Below the pieces are notes generated by a model. The model did not search any database. It saw only the letters and a list, made by a program, of their open reading frames with translations, and had not been told where the DNA came from. DNA of 60,167 nucleotides. Source: Phycisphaera sp. (GTDB taxonomy: Bacteria; Planctomycetota; Phycisphaerae; Phycisphaerales; Phycisphaeraceae). Below, piece by piece: positions 7,101 through 16,870 of the stretch (the first letter of the stretch is position 1; every line of letters starts with the position of its first letter). The position numbers and the translations under genes were made by a program. Where the stretch lies: positions 1-60,167 of the forward strand of contig JANQPR010000045.1 of the NCBI GenBank assembly GCA_028285385.1, given 5' to 3'.

Positions 7101-8054
7101 ATGCGAACGAAGAGCAGATTGGAAGCAGCCTTGGCCGGCCTAGTGCTGGCGGGTTCGGCTCACGCGACGACCGAGACGTTCGGCAGCCCGGACTTCGACC
7201 GGTGGAACTACCCGTTCAACGTTACGCCGGGGACACGCGGCGCGGCGCCGACGTTTAGCGCGATCGGGGCCGGCTCGTTTGACGAGCGCGACGGGCAGTT
7301 CCTGATCGGATTCGACACGTCGGCGGCGCTGCCGGCGTTGCCCGCGGGCTTGACCTACCAGATCAACGCGGTGACGGTCACGGCCACACACTCAACGGGT
7401 GCGTTCGCCTACGACCCGACCTACGACGGGTTCGCAACGTTCAACGGCTCGGCGGCGGACGCGGACGCGGGGCGACCGATCGTGCTAACCGGGGCGGGTT
7501 TGCGCGGCGGGTTCATCGGCTTGACCACCGGCTTCGACGCCCCAGGCCCGCCGTTCTACGGGGAAGCCGAGGCGTTCGCGTTCGGTCCGCCGACCGCGTC
7601 CGATGTCCGCAACGCATTTGCGGCGGCGTTCGACGGCGGCGGCAACCTCGTCGACATCTCAAACAATGTCCGTGACGGGTTCGACTTCACACCGTTCGCG
7701 GTGGGCACGACGGGCCTGAACCCTGGCGACACGGTCGTCGAGGGCGTGCCGAATACCAGCGCGGGATCAACGTTCACGTTCGACGTGGATCTGGGCGACG
7801 CCAACATCCTCGGCTACATCGAAGACGGCGTCGCCACTGGCGGCCTGTTCTTCTCGATCACCTCGCTTCACACGGCCGGTCAGTCGGGCGGGTCGAACCC
7901 GAACTTCTACACGGCGGACAGCCCGGACACCGCGGCGGTTGCGCCGACACTGTCCATCGACTTCACGGTCGTTCCCGAGCCGGCGACGGCCGCGCTCGGC
8001 CTGACCGTGCTGCCGTTAATCGCACGCCGTCGAAAGGCAACGCGTTTGAACTGA
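7101..8054 (+). CDS. PEP-CTERM exported protein
   Basis: This 317-residue protein has an N-terminal signal peptide (about residues 1-23, LAGLVLAGSAHA then TTE). It ends with a PEP-CTERM sorting signal: VVPEPATAALGLTVLPLI followed by ARRRK. Such proteins are exported by Sec and processed by an exosortase, which is not in this window. The body is rich in Gly, Asp, Thr and aromatic residues and shows no recognised domain. ATG 7101 is preceded by GGAGG at a ten-base distance. It is the first gene of a module that continues with a second PEP-CTERM protein and a pseudopilin. Confidence 0.9.
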   Translation: MRTKSRLEAALAGLVLAGSAHATTETFGSPDFDRWNYPFNVTPGTRGAAPTFSAIGAGSFDERDGQFLIGFDTSAALPALPAGLTYQINAVTVTATHSTGAFAYDPTYDGFATFNGSAADADAGRPIVLTGAGLRGGFIGLTTGFDAPGPPFYGEAEAFAFGPPTASDVRNAFAAAFDGGGNLVDISNNVRDGFDFTPFAVGTTGLNPGDTVVEGVPNTSAGSTFTFDVDLGDANILGYIEDGVATGGLFFSITSLHTAGQSGGSNPNFYTADSPDTAAVAPTLSIDFTVVPEPATAALGLTVLPLIARRRKATRLN

Positions 8055-8144
8055 GGGGAAGGAACGCCGGGCCGTCCAGCGGCGGTTCGGCGTGTTGGTC
8101 CACGGGTGAAGTTCCTCGATCAGTGGCGAAAGGACCCAATACGG

Positions 8145-9218
8145 ATGCGATGGCTTCGAACGAATCGAGTGTCACCCTTGGTGGCGGCCGTTATGTGTGC
8201 GGCGGTGTACCCAACGGGTGCCGCGGGTTACACGACAAGTTTTGGGGTGGAGAACGGCTTTGTTGAGCCGATCGCCTGGTCGGTCGGCGACGCGGGCGGC
8301 ACCCGGAACGAGTGGGACACCCTGTTGTTCGCGACGGGCAACACGCCGGACGTGGCGTCGGACGCGAACCCGGCCGGCCTGGACCCGGCGACGTTCAGCG
8401 TCAAGCCGCCGGGCTTCCGTTCGGGCACGAGCAACTTCTACGCGTTCGGCGGGGATTTCGGGGCGACGGCCGACGTCTTCAACCACGGCGGCAGCAGTGG
8501 CGGGAGCGGGTTTGGACCGGACGCCGGTACACACGTCATCGTGCAGATGGGCACGTCGGTCAACAACGACCTGTCGTTGGGCTTCCCCGAGTTGGTCGAG
8601 GGGCACGGCGTCGGCAACGTATGGGACTCGCTGGTGCTCACGACGCTCGACGACGCCTCGATCATCGGCGGGGACAATGCGTCGGCGCTGCAGATCGTCG
8701 AGCTGAACTACCTGGAAGATACAGCCTCAACCTTCGGCGCGGTCAACTACCAAGAGTTGGTCTACGAGTTCTGGCTGCCCGGTTACACCGGCGACTTCCG
8801 CGTCGACTTCGATCAGGCGGTGCACGCGACGATCGACACACTGCGCGTCGACACCCAGATTACCGACGCGGCGCCCGGCGGCGGCACCCCGTTCGCTCTG
8901 CTGTTCGCCGAAGGGCTGCCCGGTGACTACGACGGCAGCGGACAGGTCGAACAGGGCGACCTCGATTTGGTGCTCCAGAACTGGGGGGTCGACACGTCGA
9001 CGACCGGGACGCCCGCTGGGTGGAGCAACGACCTGCCGACCGGGGCGGTCGATCAGGACGAACTCGACGGCGTGCTGCAGAACTGGGGCGTTAGCGCGAC
9101 CCCAGTGTTGGACGCGAGCGTCGTCCCCGAGCCGGTGGCGATTGGCTTGGCGCTGGTGCTGCCGGCGAGTCTGCGTCGAAGCAACCGTGGCTTCAACCGG
9201 GGAGTACGCGGCCGATGA
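8145..9218 (+). CDS. PEP-CTERM protein with dockerin-like pair
   Basis: This 357-residue exported protein has a signal peptide and an unidentified body of about 240 residues. Two dockerin-like motifs follow: GDYDGSGQ with QGDLDLVLQNWG, then QDELDGVLQNWG. It ends in a PEP-CTERM tail (VVPEPVAIGLALVLPASLRRS). The first motif keeps the Asp/Asn/Ser pattern of a calcium loop; the second has lost most of it. ATG 8145 follows AAAGGA and is preferred over GTG 8106, which would put a charged stretch before the signal peptide. The stop overlaps the next start (ATGA), so it is translationally coupled to the pseudopilin. Confidence 0.88.
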   Translation: MRWLRTNRVSPLVAAVMCAAVYPTGAAGYTTSFGVENGFVEPIAWSVGDAGGTRNEWDTLLFATGNTPDVASDANPAGLDPATFSVKPPGFRSGTSNFYAFGGDFGATADVFNHGGSSGGSGFGPDAGTHVIVQMGTSVNNDLSLGFPELVEGHGVGNVWDSLVLTTLDDASIIGGDNASALQIVELNYLEDTASTFGAVNYQELVYEFWLPGYTGDFRVDFDQAVHATIDTLRVDTQITDAAPGGGTPFALLFAEGLPGDYDGSGQVEQGDLDLVLQNWGVDTSTTGTPAGWSNDLPTGAVDQDELDGVLQNWGVSATPVLDASVVPEPVAIGLALVLPASLRRSNRGFNRGVRGR

Positions 9219-10072
9219 CCCGTCACCGCCGAGCCTTTACGCTGATCGAGCTGCTGGTCGTGGTGTCGATCATCGCGCTGTTGATCGGCGTGCTGCTCCC
9301 GGCGTTGGGTGCGGCGCGCAGGTCGGCGAAGCAGCTCAAGGCGATCAACGCCAACCGCCAGATCATGGTGGCGTACACGGCGTATCAGGAGGACTACGAC
9401 GGGCACGTGTTGTTCGCGTACCCGCCTGCGATCGTGGACGGGCAGCCGTTCGTGGTGCGCCCGCCTTCCGGGCAGACGTTCTCGACCGACGTGGACAACG
9501 CGGCGCCGGTCATCCGTTACCCGGCGCGGATCGCGCCGTACCTGCAGCACGCCTGGGAGATCTTGTACGACCACGACGCGCCGCCGGAGCGCCCGGCGTC
9601 GTCCGATTCGCAGTCGCAGGCGTGGACGAAGCTCTACGCCCTGAGCTTGTTCCCCACGTTCGGGATCAACTCCGTTTACGTCGGCGGGGACTTGGGGCAC
9701 GACGGCTTCGTGGGTGATGCGCCGAACCGCGGGCAGCACGTCGTGTTTGAACGGGGCGAGGTCCGCCGGCCGTCGGAGTTGGTCGTGTTCGCCGACGCCG
9801 TGCAGCGCGGCGGCGGGGTCTCGACCGGCGTCAACGGGTACCACCTCGCGGCACCGCCGATCGCGCGCGGCCGGCAGTGGCGGGCCGACCGTGACGGCGC
9901 GGTCGTGGTGAAGACCGGCGAGTTCCTGGGCGTGCCCCTTGGCCGCTACGGCCTAGCGGTCGTGACCGGTTTCTTCGACGGCCACGCCGCTGCGACGCCG
10001 CCATCTGACCTCGACGACATGCGTCTCTGGAACAACACGGCCACCGAGCCGGACGAAGACTACACCCCGTGA
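9215..10072 (+). CDS. Type II secretion-like pseudopilin (prepilin N-terminus)
   Basis: This 285-residue protein begins [20 protein letters not shown], a prepilin peptidase site (before F) plus hydrophobic helix. The helix continues [16 protein letters not shown], typical of the large planctomycete pseudopilin family. The C-terminal part ends with a GFFDGHA segment resembling the family's HX9DG-type motif. After cleavage and N-methylation it would assemble in an envelope-spanning pseudopilus or act in export. It overlaps the PEP-CTERM gene by four bases and is followed after 16 bases by a DUF6607-like gene. Confidence 0.92.
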   Translation: MTRHRRAFTLIELLVVVSIIALLIGVLLPALGAARRSAKQLKAINANRQIMVAYTAYQEDYDGHVLFAYPPAIVDGQPFVVRPPSGQTFSTDVDNAAPVIRYPARIAPYLQHAWEILYDHDAPPERPASSDSQSQAWTKLYALSLFPTFGINSVYVGGDLGHDGFVGDAPNRGQHVVFERGEVRRPSELVVFADAVQRGGGVSTGVNGYHLAAPPIARGRQWRADRDGAVVVKTGEFLGVPLGRYGLAVVTGFFDGHAAATPPSDLDDMRLWNNTATEPDEDYTP

Positions 10073-10088
10073 AGGAAAGACCGAAGCC

Positions 10089-11135
10089 ATGAACACATCG
10101 CCGACCCCCACCGTCACCGACCGAAGCCCGATGGACCTCGCCCGGTTGATCTTCACACTTGTTACCGTAGCCGGCATGCTTGTCTTGGGCGCTTATGCCG
10201 CCGTCGCCGAGACGCCCGACGCCAAGAGCAAGTTCGAACAGGACCGCGCCGCGATCCTCGCGATGGCCGGCGAGTACCACATCGACTTCCAGTTCCAGGA
10301 GACCGTTGGCATCCAGCCGGGCTACGAACTCCGAGACCCGTACCACTCGGAAGCGACCGAGTTTGTCGAGGTCGTCGAAGACACCGGCGACCGCATCGTC
10401 CTGCAGCACGTGCTCGTGCTCCACGGGGAAGACGACGCGGAACCTCGGGTGATCAAACACTGGCGGCAGGACTGGGTCTACGAAGACACCCGGGTCAGCC
10501 TGTTCCGCGGGAACCGGCAATGGGAGGCGCTGACGCTAGAACCGGCCGAGGTCGCCGGGACCTGGAGCCAAGCCGTCTACCAGGTGGACGACTCCCCGCG
10601 GTACGAGGGCTGGGGGGCCTGGACCCACACCGGTGACCGGTCGGCTTGGGAGTCCAACGAGACCTGGCGGCCGTTGCCCCGGCGGGAGTACACAAAGCGG
10701 GACGACTACCAGGTCATGGTCGCCCGCAACCGCCACACCATCACGCCGAGCGGCTGGGTGCACGAACAGGACAACCGAAAGCTCGTGCTCAACGAAGACG
10801 GGGCGGTTCAAACGGTCCTCGCCCACGAGTCCGGGTTGAACGTGTACGACCGCGTCGACGACGTCGACTTCGGAGCGGGCCGGCGGTATTGGTCTGAGAC
10901 GCGGGTCTATTGGCAAGATGTCCGGGAGATGTGGCACGACGCGCTCGACCGGCCGGGCGTCACCCGCGTCGCCGCCAAACTCGACGACAAGCCCGTTTAC
11001 GCCGAGTTGTTCGGCATCGCCAACGACGTACGCGACGCCGGTCGATACGAGCCAACCCACCGCGAGGCGGCGTCGGCAGTGATCCGTTCGTCCGTGACCA
11101 ACCTCAGCGGAGCCACGTCGCGCGCGGGGTATTGA
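10089..11135 (+). CDS. DUF6607-like exported protein
   Basis: This 348-residue protein has an N-terminal membrane or signal segment (about 20-40) and then a charged soluble region. Blocks such as GTWSQAVYQVDDSPRYEGWG, SNETWRPLPRREYTKRDDY and GWVHEQDNRKLV resemble the DUF6607 family as I recall it; its function is unknown to me. The gene is close behind the pseudopilin, so it probably belongs to the same transcript. The assignment rests on remembered motif similarity only. Confidence 0.7.
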   Translation: MNTSPTPTVTDRSPMDLARLIFTLVTVAGMLVLGAYAAVAETPDAKSKFEQDRAAILAMAGEYHIDFQFQETVGIQPGYELRDPYHSEATEFVEVVEDTGDRIVLQHVLVLHGEDDAEPRVIKHWRQDWVYEDTRVSLFRGNRQWEALTLEPAEVAGTWSQAVYQVDDSPRYEGWGAWTHTGDRSAWESNETWRPLPRREYTKRDDYQVMVARNRHTITPSGWVHEQDNRKLVLNEDGAVQTVLAHESGLNVYDRVDDVDFGAGRRYWSETRVYWQDVREMWHDALDRPGVTRVAAKLDDKPVYAELFGIANDVRDAGRYEPTHREAASAVIRSSVTNLSGATSRAGY

Positions 11136-11415
11136 ACTGACGGCCACACAACCGGAACTACCTACCCCCCATGCTGTTCGAAAACGTTGCGGCGTTGACC
11201 GTCATGCTCGGCTGCCACCTCATGCGGCATAACTCGAAACCCAGACCGACGAGGCGGCCACCAGCATGCCCTCGCCCGCGTCGAGTCGCATCACTGGCCA
11301 ACGCTCGACGACTGATCGGCTCGGCTGAATACGCACCGTCGGGCCGTGTTGTGAACGCCCGAGTCAACACCCTCGGTACTGAACTTGCCACCCTTTCCCG
11401 GAGACAGAGAAAGCC

Positions 11416-12192
11416 ATGAAACTCACGCGACCCCATCTTCCGTTAGTTGCCCTTTTCACGGCGCTGGCCGCGAGTCCTTCCCTCGCGCAATCGTTCTCCT
11501 TGGCGAGCACGATGGACACGAGCACCGGGCTGAGCGAAAACCTCGTGACCGGGTCCCAGGCCCGCATCGGCTTCGGCGACGGGAGCCCGGGCGACGCAGA
11601 CGGGCTGTACGACGTCAACGACAGCAACATCGCGTTCGGCGCGGTCGACGTGTTCCCCAACGAGGCCGCGTTCTCCATCGGCAGCCTCGGCTTTGACGGC
11701 GCGGGCGTCACCGGCGTCGGCACCGAGACGGTGAGCGTCACGTCGCTCGATCTGTCTGCGCTTTGGGCCGCCGACTCTGCCACGACCGACATCAGCGACG
11801 TCGGCCTGGACCTCTGGTTCTTCGGCATCCCGAACAGCTTCGCCTTCGGCGCGTTGGACCCCACCGACACGGTGACCTTCGTTGACGGTGTCCTCGACTC
11901 GATCGACGTCGAGATCGTCGCCAGCTACGACGTCTTCGACGGGGCGGGAAACCCGGTGAGTTGGGTCGGCTCGTTCTCGGTGACGGGCAGTACGGTCGCG
12001 CTGGCGATCAACGACACCCAGACGTTCAACACCGGCCCGTTCCTCGGGAATCAGGACGTGCCCTCGACGTTCATTTCCGACTTGAGCGGGACGGTCAACG
12101 CCGTTGGCGTCTATGTGATCCCCGAGCCGGCGGGGTTGGCCACGCTGGCGGCGTTGGCCCTGGTCGCAGGCCGGATGCGGCGACGGGCCTAG
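11416..12192 (+). CDS. PEP-CTERM exported protein
   Basis: This 258-residue protein has a signal peptide (MKLTRPHLPLVALFTALAAS...SLAQ). The body is acidic, rich in Asp, Gly, Val and Phe and predicted to be mostly beta-strand. It ends in VIPEPAGLATLAALALVAGRMRRRA, a canonical PEP-CTERM. No functional domain was recognised. The 280-base space upstream has no recognisable gene. It opens the second module, which repeats the order PEP-CTERM, PEP-CTERM with dockerin-like pair, pseudopilin, exported enzyme. Confidence 0.9.
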   Translation: MKLTRPHLPLVALFTALAASPSLAQSFSLASTMDTSTGLSENLVTGSQARIGFGDGSPGDADGLYDVNDSNIAFGAVDVFPNEAAFSIGSLGFDGAGVTGVGTETVSVTSLDLSALWAADSATTDISDVGLDLWFFGIPNSFAFGALDPTDTVTFVDGVLDSIDVEIVASYDVFDGAGNPVSWVGSFSVTGSTVALAINDTQTFNTGPFLGNQDVPSTFISDLSGTVNAVGVYVIPEPAGLATLAALALVAGRMRRRA

Positions 12193-12258
12193 TGATTGAT
12201 CCGCACACGGATACCCGCGGGCACGTCGGGAACGAGACGCCCGCGCTTCGGAGGCCCC

Positions 12259-13470
12259 ATGCCCATGCTTACCTCGTTCGTAATGCCGGGTCTTGCACGA
12301 AGGCCAGCGCGCCCGGCTGGTGTTGTCGCCGCCGTACTCGTCGCGGTCGTCGCGTTGCTTGCCGCCGCTGAGCCGCAGCCCCTCGACCTGGTGGGCAACG
12401 ACGGCGACGGCTACCTCGCCGTGGTCGGCGCGAACCAGGAGCCGAACCAGTCGCTCGACGACATCAGCCGGGACCCGAACTCACCGAAGTTCTTCGACTA
12501 CCCCGCCTACATCAACCCGCAGACCTCGGCCAACATCTACATCCTGTCGGTCGAACCCTACCGGTTCGGCTTGAGCTACCCGGACCCGTTGCACCCCACG
12601 GGCCCCGGAGCGTTTGCACCGGTGGGCACACTCCAGTCGACGGGCACCCCGGGCGCAACGTTCATCGAGGGTGTCAACGAAGACGCAGATTTCGCCGACT
12701 TTGACCTGGGCACGCTCGAGTACGAAGACGACACGCTGACCGGCGTCGGTGTCGAGTCGCTTGGCGTCGACGCGTTAACGCTGAACCTCGTCACTACGGA
12801 TTTCAATGCGACCAACCGGACCGAGATCCTCGCCGGCGCGGACGTGCCGCCCTTCGGGCCCGCGGGCCGGTCAAACCGCAACGAGTTGGCCACCGACGTG
12901 CGTATCCTGGTGAACGAGCTGCAGGGCGACGGCCTGTCGTTCGAAGACGGATTGCTGACGTCCCTCGACTTCGTCGCTGACATCACGGTGACCGTGTTCG
13001 GTGCCGCCACCACCCAAGCCATCCCGGACCCGAGCCCATCGCTGGGGCTCTCGGTCGACGGCACGCTCACGTTTGAAGGCAACACCTTCGCGTTCGCGGT
13101 CGATGGGCAGGACTCCGTCGGTCCGTTCGACGACGTGCGCATCGTCCTCAACCGCTCCGGCTCAATCCCGCTGGGCGTGGCCGGCCTTCCGGGGGACTAC
13201 GACGCGTCGGGACAGGTCGAGCAAGGTGACCTCGACCTCGTCTTGCAGAACTGGGGTATCGATACCGGCACCAACGGTGTGCCACTCAACTGGACCAACG
13301 ACCTGCCGCAGGGACAGATCGACCAAGGAGAGCTGGATGGGGTGCTGCAGAACTGGGGCAGCGTCGCCGCCCCGCAGATCGCGGCTGTCCCTGAACCGAC
13401 GGTCGCATTCCTTCTGGGGGCGATGGTCGGGACGGGCTGGCGACGACGGCGCGTTGCGGCTGGAGTGTGA
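12259..13470 (+). CDS. PEP-CTERM protein with dockerin-like pair
   Basis: This 403-residue protein has a long signal region (hydrophobic AGVVAAVLVAVVALLAAAEP). The body of about 270 residues begins PLDLVGNDGDGYLAVVGANQ and is not recognised. Two dockerin-like motifs follow (QGDLDLVLQNWG and QGELDGVLQNWG), then a PEP-CTERM tail (VPEPTVAFLLGAMVGTGWRRRR). ATG 12259 has GGAGG four bases upstream; the in-frame ATG at 12196 lacks one. The dockerin-like region is close in sequence to that of the protein at 8145, so the two probably arose by duplication or domain exchange. Confidence 0.87.
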   Translation: MPMLTSFVMPGLARRPARPAGVVAAVLVAVVALLAAAEPQPLDLVGNDGDGYLAVVGANQEPNQSLDDISRDPNSPKFFDYPAYINPQTSANIYILSVEPYRFGLSYPDPLHPTGPGAFAPVGTLQSTGTPGATFIEGVNEDADFADFDLGTLEYEDDTLTGVGVESLGVDALTLNLVTTDFNATNRTEILAGADVPPFGPAGRSNRNELATDVRILVNELQGDGLSFEDGLLTSLDFVADITVTVFGAATTQAIPDPSPSLGLSVDGTLTFEGNTFAFAVDGQDSVGPFDDVRIVLNRSGSIPLGVAGLPGDYDASGQVEQGDLDLVLQNWGIDTGTNGVPLNWTNDLPQGQIDQGELDGVLQNWGSVAAPQIAAVPEPTVAFLLGAMVGTGWRRRRVAAGV

Positions 13471-13517
13471 CGGTATCCCGTGAAATGGGAACACGAGCAA
13501 GGATCTGAACCCGACGG

Positions 13518-14354
13518 ATGAAGCAACCTGCAGGACATCTCGGCTTCACGTTGATCGAGTTGTTGGTCGTGATCAGCATCATCGCGCTGTTGATCGGGAT
13601 CCTTTTGCCGGCGCTCGGCGCGGCCCGGGAGACCGCGCGGGCCGCGGTGTGCCTTTCGAACCTCCGGCAGATCGGGGTGGCCTGTCAGACCTACGCCGGC
13701 GATCACGACGAGGCGTTGCCGCCGCACAACTTCGCGTTCGCCGCCAACAGCCCGTTCCCCAACGTGAACCGGTGGTGGTGCGTCGCGCAGGTGCCCGGCG
13801 ACGAACGGGCCGTCTTTGCGGCGAGCCTGCTCGGGCCGTACCTCAGTGACGTGTCCGAGATCGGCGGCTGCCCGACATTCGATGTTCCCGATGACTATGT
13901 CGAGTTCGCCCGGCTGTTCGCCGGCGCCAACCTGCCGCCGATCGACTACGCCTACAACGGCCGGATGCTCGGCGTCCGGGACGCCGCGACGTTCGGCGCC
14001 CGCTGGGAGCCGTTCAAGCTCTCGCAGATCAAGGACCTGTCGCGGACGATCCTGCTGACCGACGCGGGCAAGCATGACGACGGCTTCGAGGGCGGCGTCG
14101 TGTTCACGCTGGAGTTCGAGCTCCAGCCGCCGGCGGTCGACGCCGCCAACCCGATCCGTGTCGACTCGGGCTCGGCCACCGTCCACGGCCGACACGCCGG
14201 GGCGGCGAATACCGTGTGGGCCGACGGGCACGGCAGCCGTGAGGAGGTCCGCCTCGCCGAGTCCGACCCGGACGAGCGTGCGGTCATGCTCGGCGACCTG
14301 TTCGAGGGCGACACCGCCAACAACGACTGGTGGGACGGGGGGATCACGCCGTAG
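13518..14354 (+). CDS. Type II secretion-like pseudopilin (prepilin N-terminus)
   Basis: This 278-residue protein has the prepilin site and helix [20 protein letters not shown] and continues [25 protein letters not shown], typical of planctomycete pseudopilins. The C-terminal part has [17 protein letters not shown], the conserved region close to the end of this family. It lies 47 bases downstream of the second dockerin-bearing PEP-CTERM gene, mirroring the pair at 8145/9215. Confidence 0.93.
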   Translation: MKQPAGHLGFTLIELLVVISIIALLIGILLPALGAARETARAAVCLSNLRQIGVACQTYAGDHDEALPPHNFAFAANSPFPNVNRWWCVAQVPGDERAVFAASLLGPYLSDVSEIGGCPTFDVPDDYVEFARLFAGANLPPIDYAYNGRMLGVRDAATFGARWEPFKLSQIKDLSRTILLTDAGKHDDGFEGGVVFTLEFELQPPAVDAANPIRVDSGSATVHGRHAGAANTVWADGHGSREEVRLAESDPDERAVMLGDLFEGDTANNDWWDGGITP

Positions 14355-14411
14355 GCCTGCGCCCAACTTTGGACATCCGTTTGACATCCATGAACTCGCA
14401 GAGGACACACC

Positions 14412-15581
14412 TTGAACCCGCTCATCGCCAAGCTGATTGCCCTGACCGTTGCCGCCGGTGGACTAACGGGCTGTGCGACTTCCACTGGCCCGGTGTTCCC
14501 GCCGCAGGCCACCCTCGAAGAAAAACTCGAACTCACCCGGGAACACCTGTCGCTGCCGGGCGCCGCGGTCCTGGTTCGCCAGGGGGACGAGTTGTTGGTC
14601 GACCGAGCGTTCGGCGTGGCGTCGCTCGAGACGGGGGAGCCGATGTTGGTCGATCATCACTTCCGCATCGCGAGCATCACGAAACCGGTCGTCGCGACCG
14701 TTCTCCTTCAGCTCGCCGACGAAGAGAAGCTGTCGCTCGACGACCCGGTCTCGGCTTATGTCGAAGGCGTACCGAACGGCGACTCCATCACGCTACGCAT
14801 GTTGGCCCAGCACACGAGCGGGTTGAGCAACTACATCGCCCACGACCACGTCAAGCAGGCGTTTGCGGACGAGCCCACTCGGAACTGGACGGACGCTGAT
14901 CTATTGGCGTTCGGTCTCTCAGAGAAGCCTTACTTCGACCCCGCCGAAGGCGGCTGGATGTACTCCAACACGAACTACGTGCTGCTGGGCCAAGTGATCG
15001 AATCGGTTGAGAACGATCCATTGAACGCCGTCATCCAGCGTCGTATCTGCCGCCCGCTTGGGCTACAGGACACACACTATTCGGCCGACGGCGAGTTCCG
15101 TCCGTCACCGTTTGCCCGCGGCTATCAGTACGGCGACGCCGACGGGCCCATCTACTGGAAGGGCATCGGCGACGTTCCCTACGACGTCACCGACCACTCG
15201 CCCAGCATGTGGCACGCCGCCGGCGCGATGGTCTCGACGCTGCACGACGTCGACCGTCTGATCCGAGCCATCGTCGATGGCGAGCTCGTGGCCGCGGAGT
15301 CCCACGCCGAGCAACTCGCGTGGCGGGACGCCGGGTACCCCGTGGATTACTGGTATGGCTTGGGCCTCATCAAGTACCACGGGAACATCGGGCACAACGG
15401 CAACCTGCCCGGGTACCAGACCACCGCGATGCGCCACCCCGAACGAGACCTCACGGTCGTCATCCTCACCAACATGTACAGCAGTCCCAACTACGAGGAG
15501 CCCGCCGATGCGCTTTTCTTTGTCACCATACGACACCTCACCGGGCAGAGCGTCGCGCCGCCTGGGTGGGCGGGGTGGTGA
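14412..15581 (+). CDS. Beta-lactamase-fold serine hydrolase, lipoprotein
   Basis: This 389-residue protein belongs to the class C beta-lactamase / DD-peptidase / esterase superfamily. The signature SxxK is SITK (Ser88-Lys91), the second motif is YSN (Tyr184-Asn186), and a GHNG segment near residue 340 takes the KTG position. A lipobox LTGC (Cys21) predicts a lipid-anchored periplasmic protein. The family includes penicillin-interacting enzymes and esterases, so the substrate is open. It follows the second pseudopilin and probably belongs to its transcript. Confidence 0.9.
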   Translation: MNPLIAKLIALTVAAGGLTGCATSTGPVFPPQATLEEKLELTREHLSLPGAAVLVRQGDELLVDRAFGVASLETGEPMLVDHHFRIASITKPVVATVLLQLADEEKLSLDDPVSAYVEGVPNGDSITLRMLAQHTSGLSNYIAHDHVKQAFADEPTRNWTDADLLAFGLSEKPYFDPAEGGWMYSNTNYVLLGQVIESVENDPLNAVIQRRICRPLGLQDTHYSADGEFRPSPFARGYQYGDADGPIYWKGIGDVPYDVTDHSPSMWHAAGAMVSTLHDVDRLIRAIVDGELVAAESHAEQLAWRDAGYPVDYWYGLGLIKYHGNIGHNGNLPGYQTTAMRHPERDLTVVILTNMYSSPNYEEPADALFFVTIRHLTGQSVAPPGWAGW

Positions 15582-15597
15582 GATTCGATAGCCGGCG

Positions 15598-15801
15598 TCA
15601 GGCCGCTGCGGCTTCGAAGCCTTCGCAACCGCTGATCGGCGTCACGACCAGGTTGATCGGCTCGTTGCGCGGGTGGCCGCACTCGTCGGTCAGGTCCGGC
15701 GGCGCCTCCCGGCTGACTCGGATCTGAAGGAGCTTGGGCTGTTCCTGGTGCGAACCGAAGTGCTTGCACAACCCGCATTGTCCGTCCTGAATCTGCAGCA
15801 T
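15598..15801 (-). CDS. Small Cys-rich protein of unknown function
   Basis: This 67-residue protein begins MLQIQDGQCGLCKHFGSHQE and has four Cys (CGLC, ECGHP, SGCEGF) plus nearby His, suggesting a small zinc-binding fold. A GGAG sequence lies seven bases upstream of the ATG on the minus strand, which supports it as a real gene. The sequence looks like a conserved planctomycete hypothetical family, from memory only. It is antiparallel to its neighbours and alone between two plus-strand units. Confidence 0.7.
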   Translation of the reverse strand: MLQIQDGQCGLCKHFGSHQEQPKLLQIRVSREAPPDLTDECGHPRNEPINLVVTPISGCEGFEAAAA

Positions 15802-15886
15802 CGTTGGTCTCCGCGTCAGTTACCCGCCGCGATAGTAAAGGATCCGGCACGCCTCTCGTCAACGGTAGTTTCACCTAGCCAGAAAG

Positions 15887-16870
15887 ATGAAAATGCGTCT
15901 CAACCTCCCGAACGTTGTGTTGATCTTCACCGCCTATTGCGGAACCGTTCTCACGGGCTGCTCCGATAGTCCGCCCGACGCGGAGGCGATCGCTGGGGCC
16001 GAGGCCGATGGCGACGAGCCGACCAAGATTCGTTTCGTCTTTCAAAAACAGAAAGACCCGGACAGCCTCCGTGACGCCGCCGACCAACTGGGCGATGCCT
16101 TGGCCGACCGCCTCGGCGTGCCCGTCGAAGTGGTGGTGCCGGGGGCGTACTCGGCGTCGGTCCAGGCGTTGGTCAGCGGGACGACCGACGTGGCTTACGT
16201 CAGCAGCCTGCCGTTCCTGCTGGCCCGGCGGGACGGTGGTGCCGAGTTGATCCTCGCCGAGCAACGCGATGACGCGCAGGGCAACACGCGGACCGAGTAC
16301 GACTCACTGATCGTTGTCCGCGACGACAGCGCCCTCTCCTCGATCGACGACCTCAAGACCAACGCCGGCGATACCCGGTTTTGCTTCACGAGCCCGACCA
16401 GCACGAGCGGGTACGTCTTCGCCCGGCTGCGCCTGGTGCGCGAAGGCATCCTTGGCAAAGGCCAAGACCCCGCCGAGGTGTTCCAAGAGGTTTCGTTCGG
16501 CGGCGGGTACGCGCAGGCTCTGCGTGAAGTCGTCGCCGGGCGGGCGGACGCCGCCGCCGTGAGTTTCTACACGATGGAGGGCCCCAAGGCCGACGTTTAC
16601 CTCACCCCCGTCGAGCGCGGGCAGCTGCGCATCTTGGCCCGCACTCCAGGGGTTCCGACGCACGTCGTTTGCGTCCGGCAGGGCCTGCCCAACGCGTGGA
16701 AGACGAAGGTAAAAGACGCGTTGCTCACCGTCGCCGCGGCGAACCCAGACCTATTGTCCGACGTGTACGGCACGGCCCGTTTCATCGAAGTCGACGAAGC
16801 GGCCCACGTCGCGCCGGCGGTCGAGGCCGTCGAAGCCGTCGGCCTGCCTCTGGAGAACCTCAATAAATGA
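15887..16870 (+). CDS. PhnD-like phosphate/phosphonate-binding lipoprotein
   Basis: This 327-residue solute-binding protein has a lipobox (LTGC, Cys25) and the PhnD-family layout. Visible blocks are a first lobe with LGDALADRLGVPVEVVVP, then SGTTDVAYVSSLPFLLA, then the ligand-loop segment FTSPTSTSGY and GRADAAAV. Related proteins bind phosphonate, phosphite or similar oxyanions. It overlaps the next gene by four bases (ATGA), so the two are coupled. The ligand cannot be told from sequence; no C-P lyase or phosphonatase gene is nearby. Confidence 0.88.
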   Translation: MKMRLNLPNVVLIFTAYCGTVLTGCSDSPPDAEAIAGAEADGDEPTKIRFVFQKQKDPDSLRDAADQLGDALADRLGVPVEVVVPGAYSASVQALVSGTTDVAYVSSLPFLLARRDGGAELILAEQRDDAQGNTRTEYDSLIVVRDDSALSSIDDLKTNAGDTRFCFTSPTSTSGYVFARLRLVREGILGKGQDPAEVFQEVSFGGGYAQALREVVAGRADAAAVSFYTMEGPKADVYLTPVERGQLRILARTPGVPTHVVCVRQGLPNAWKTKVKDALLTVAAANPDLLSDVYGTARFIEVDEAAHVAPAVEAVEAVGLPLENLNK

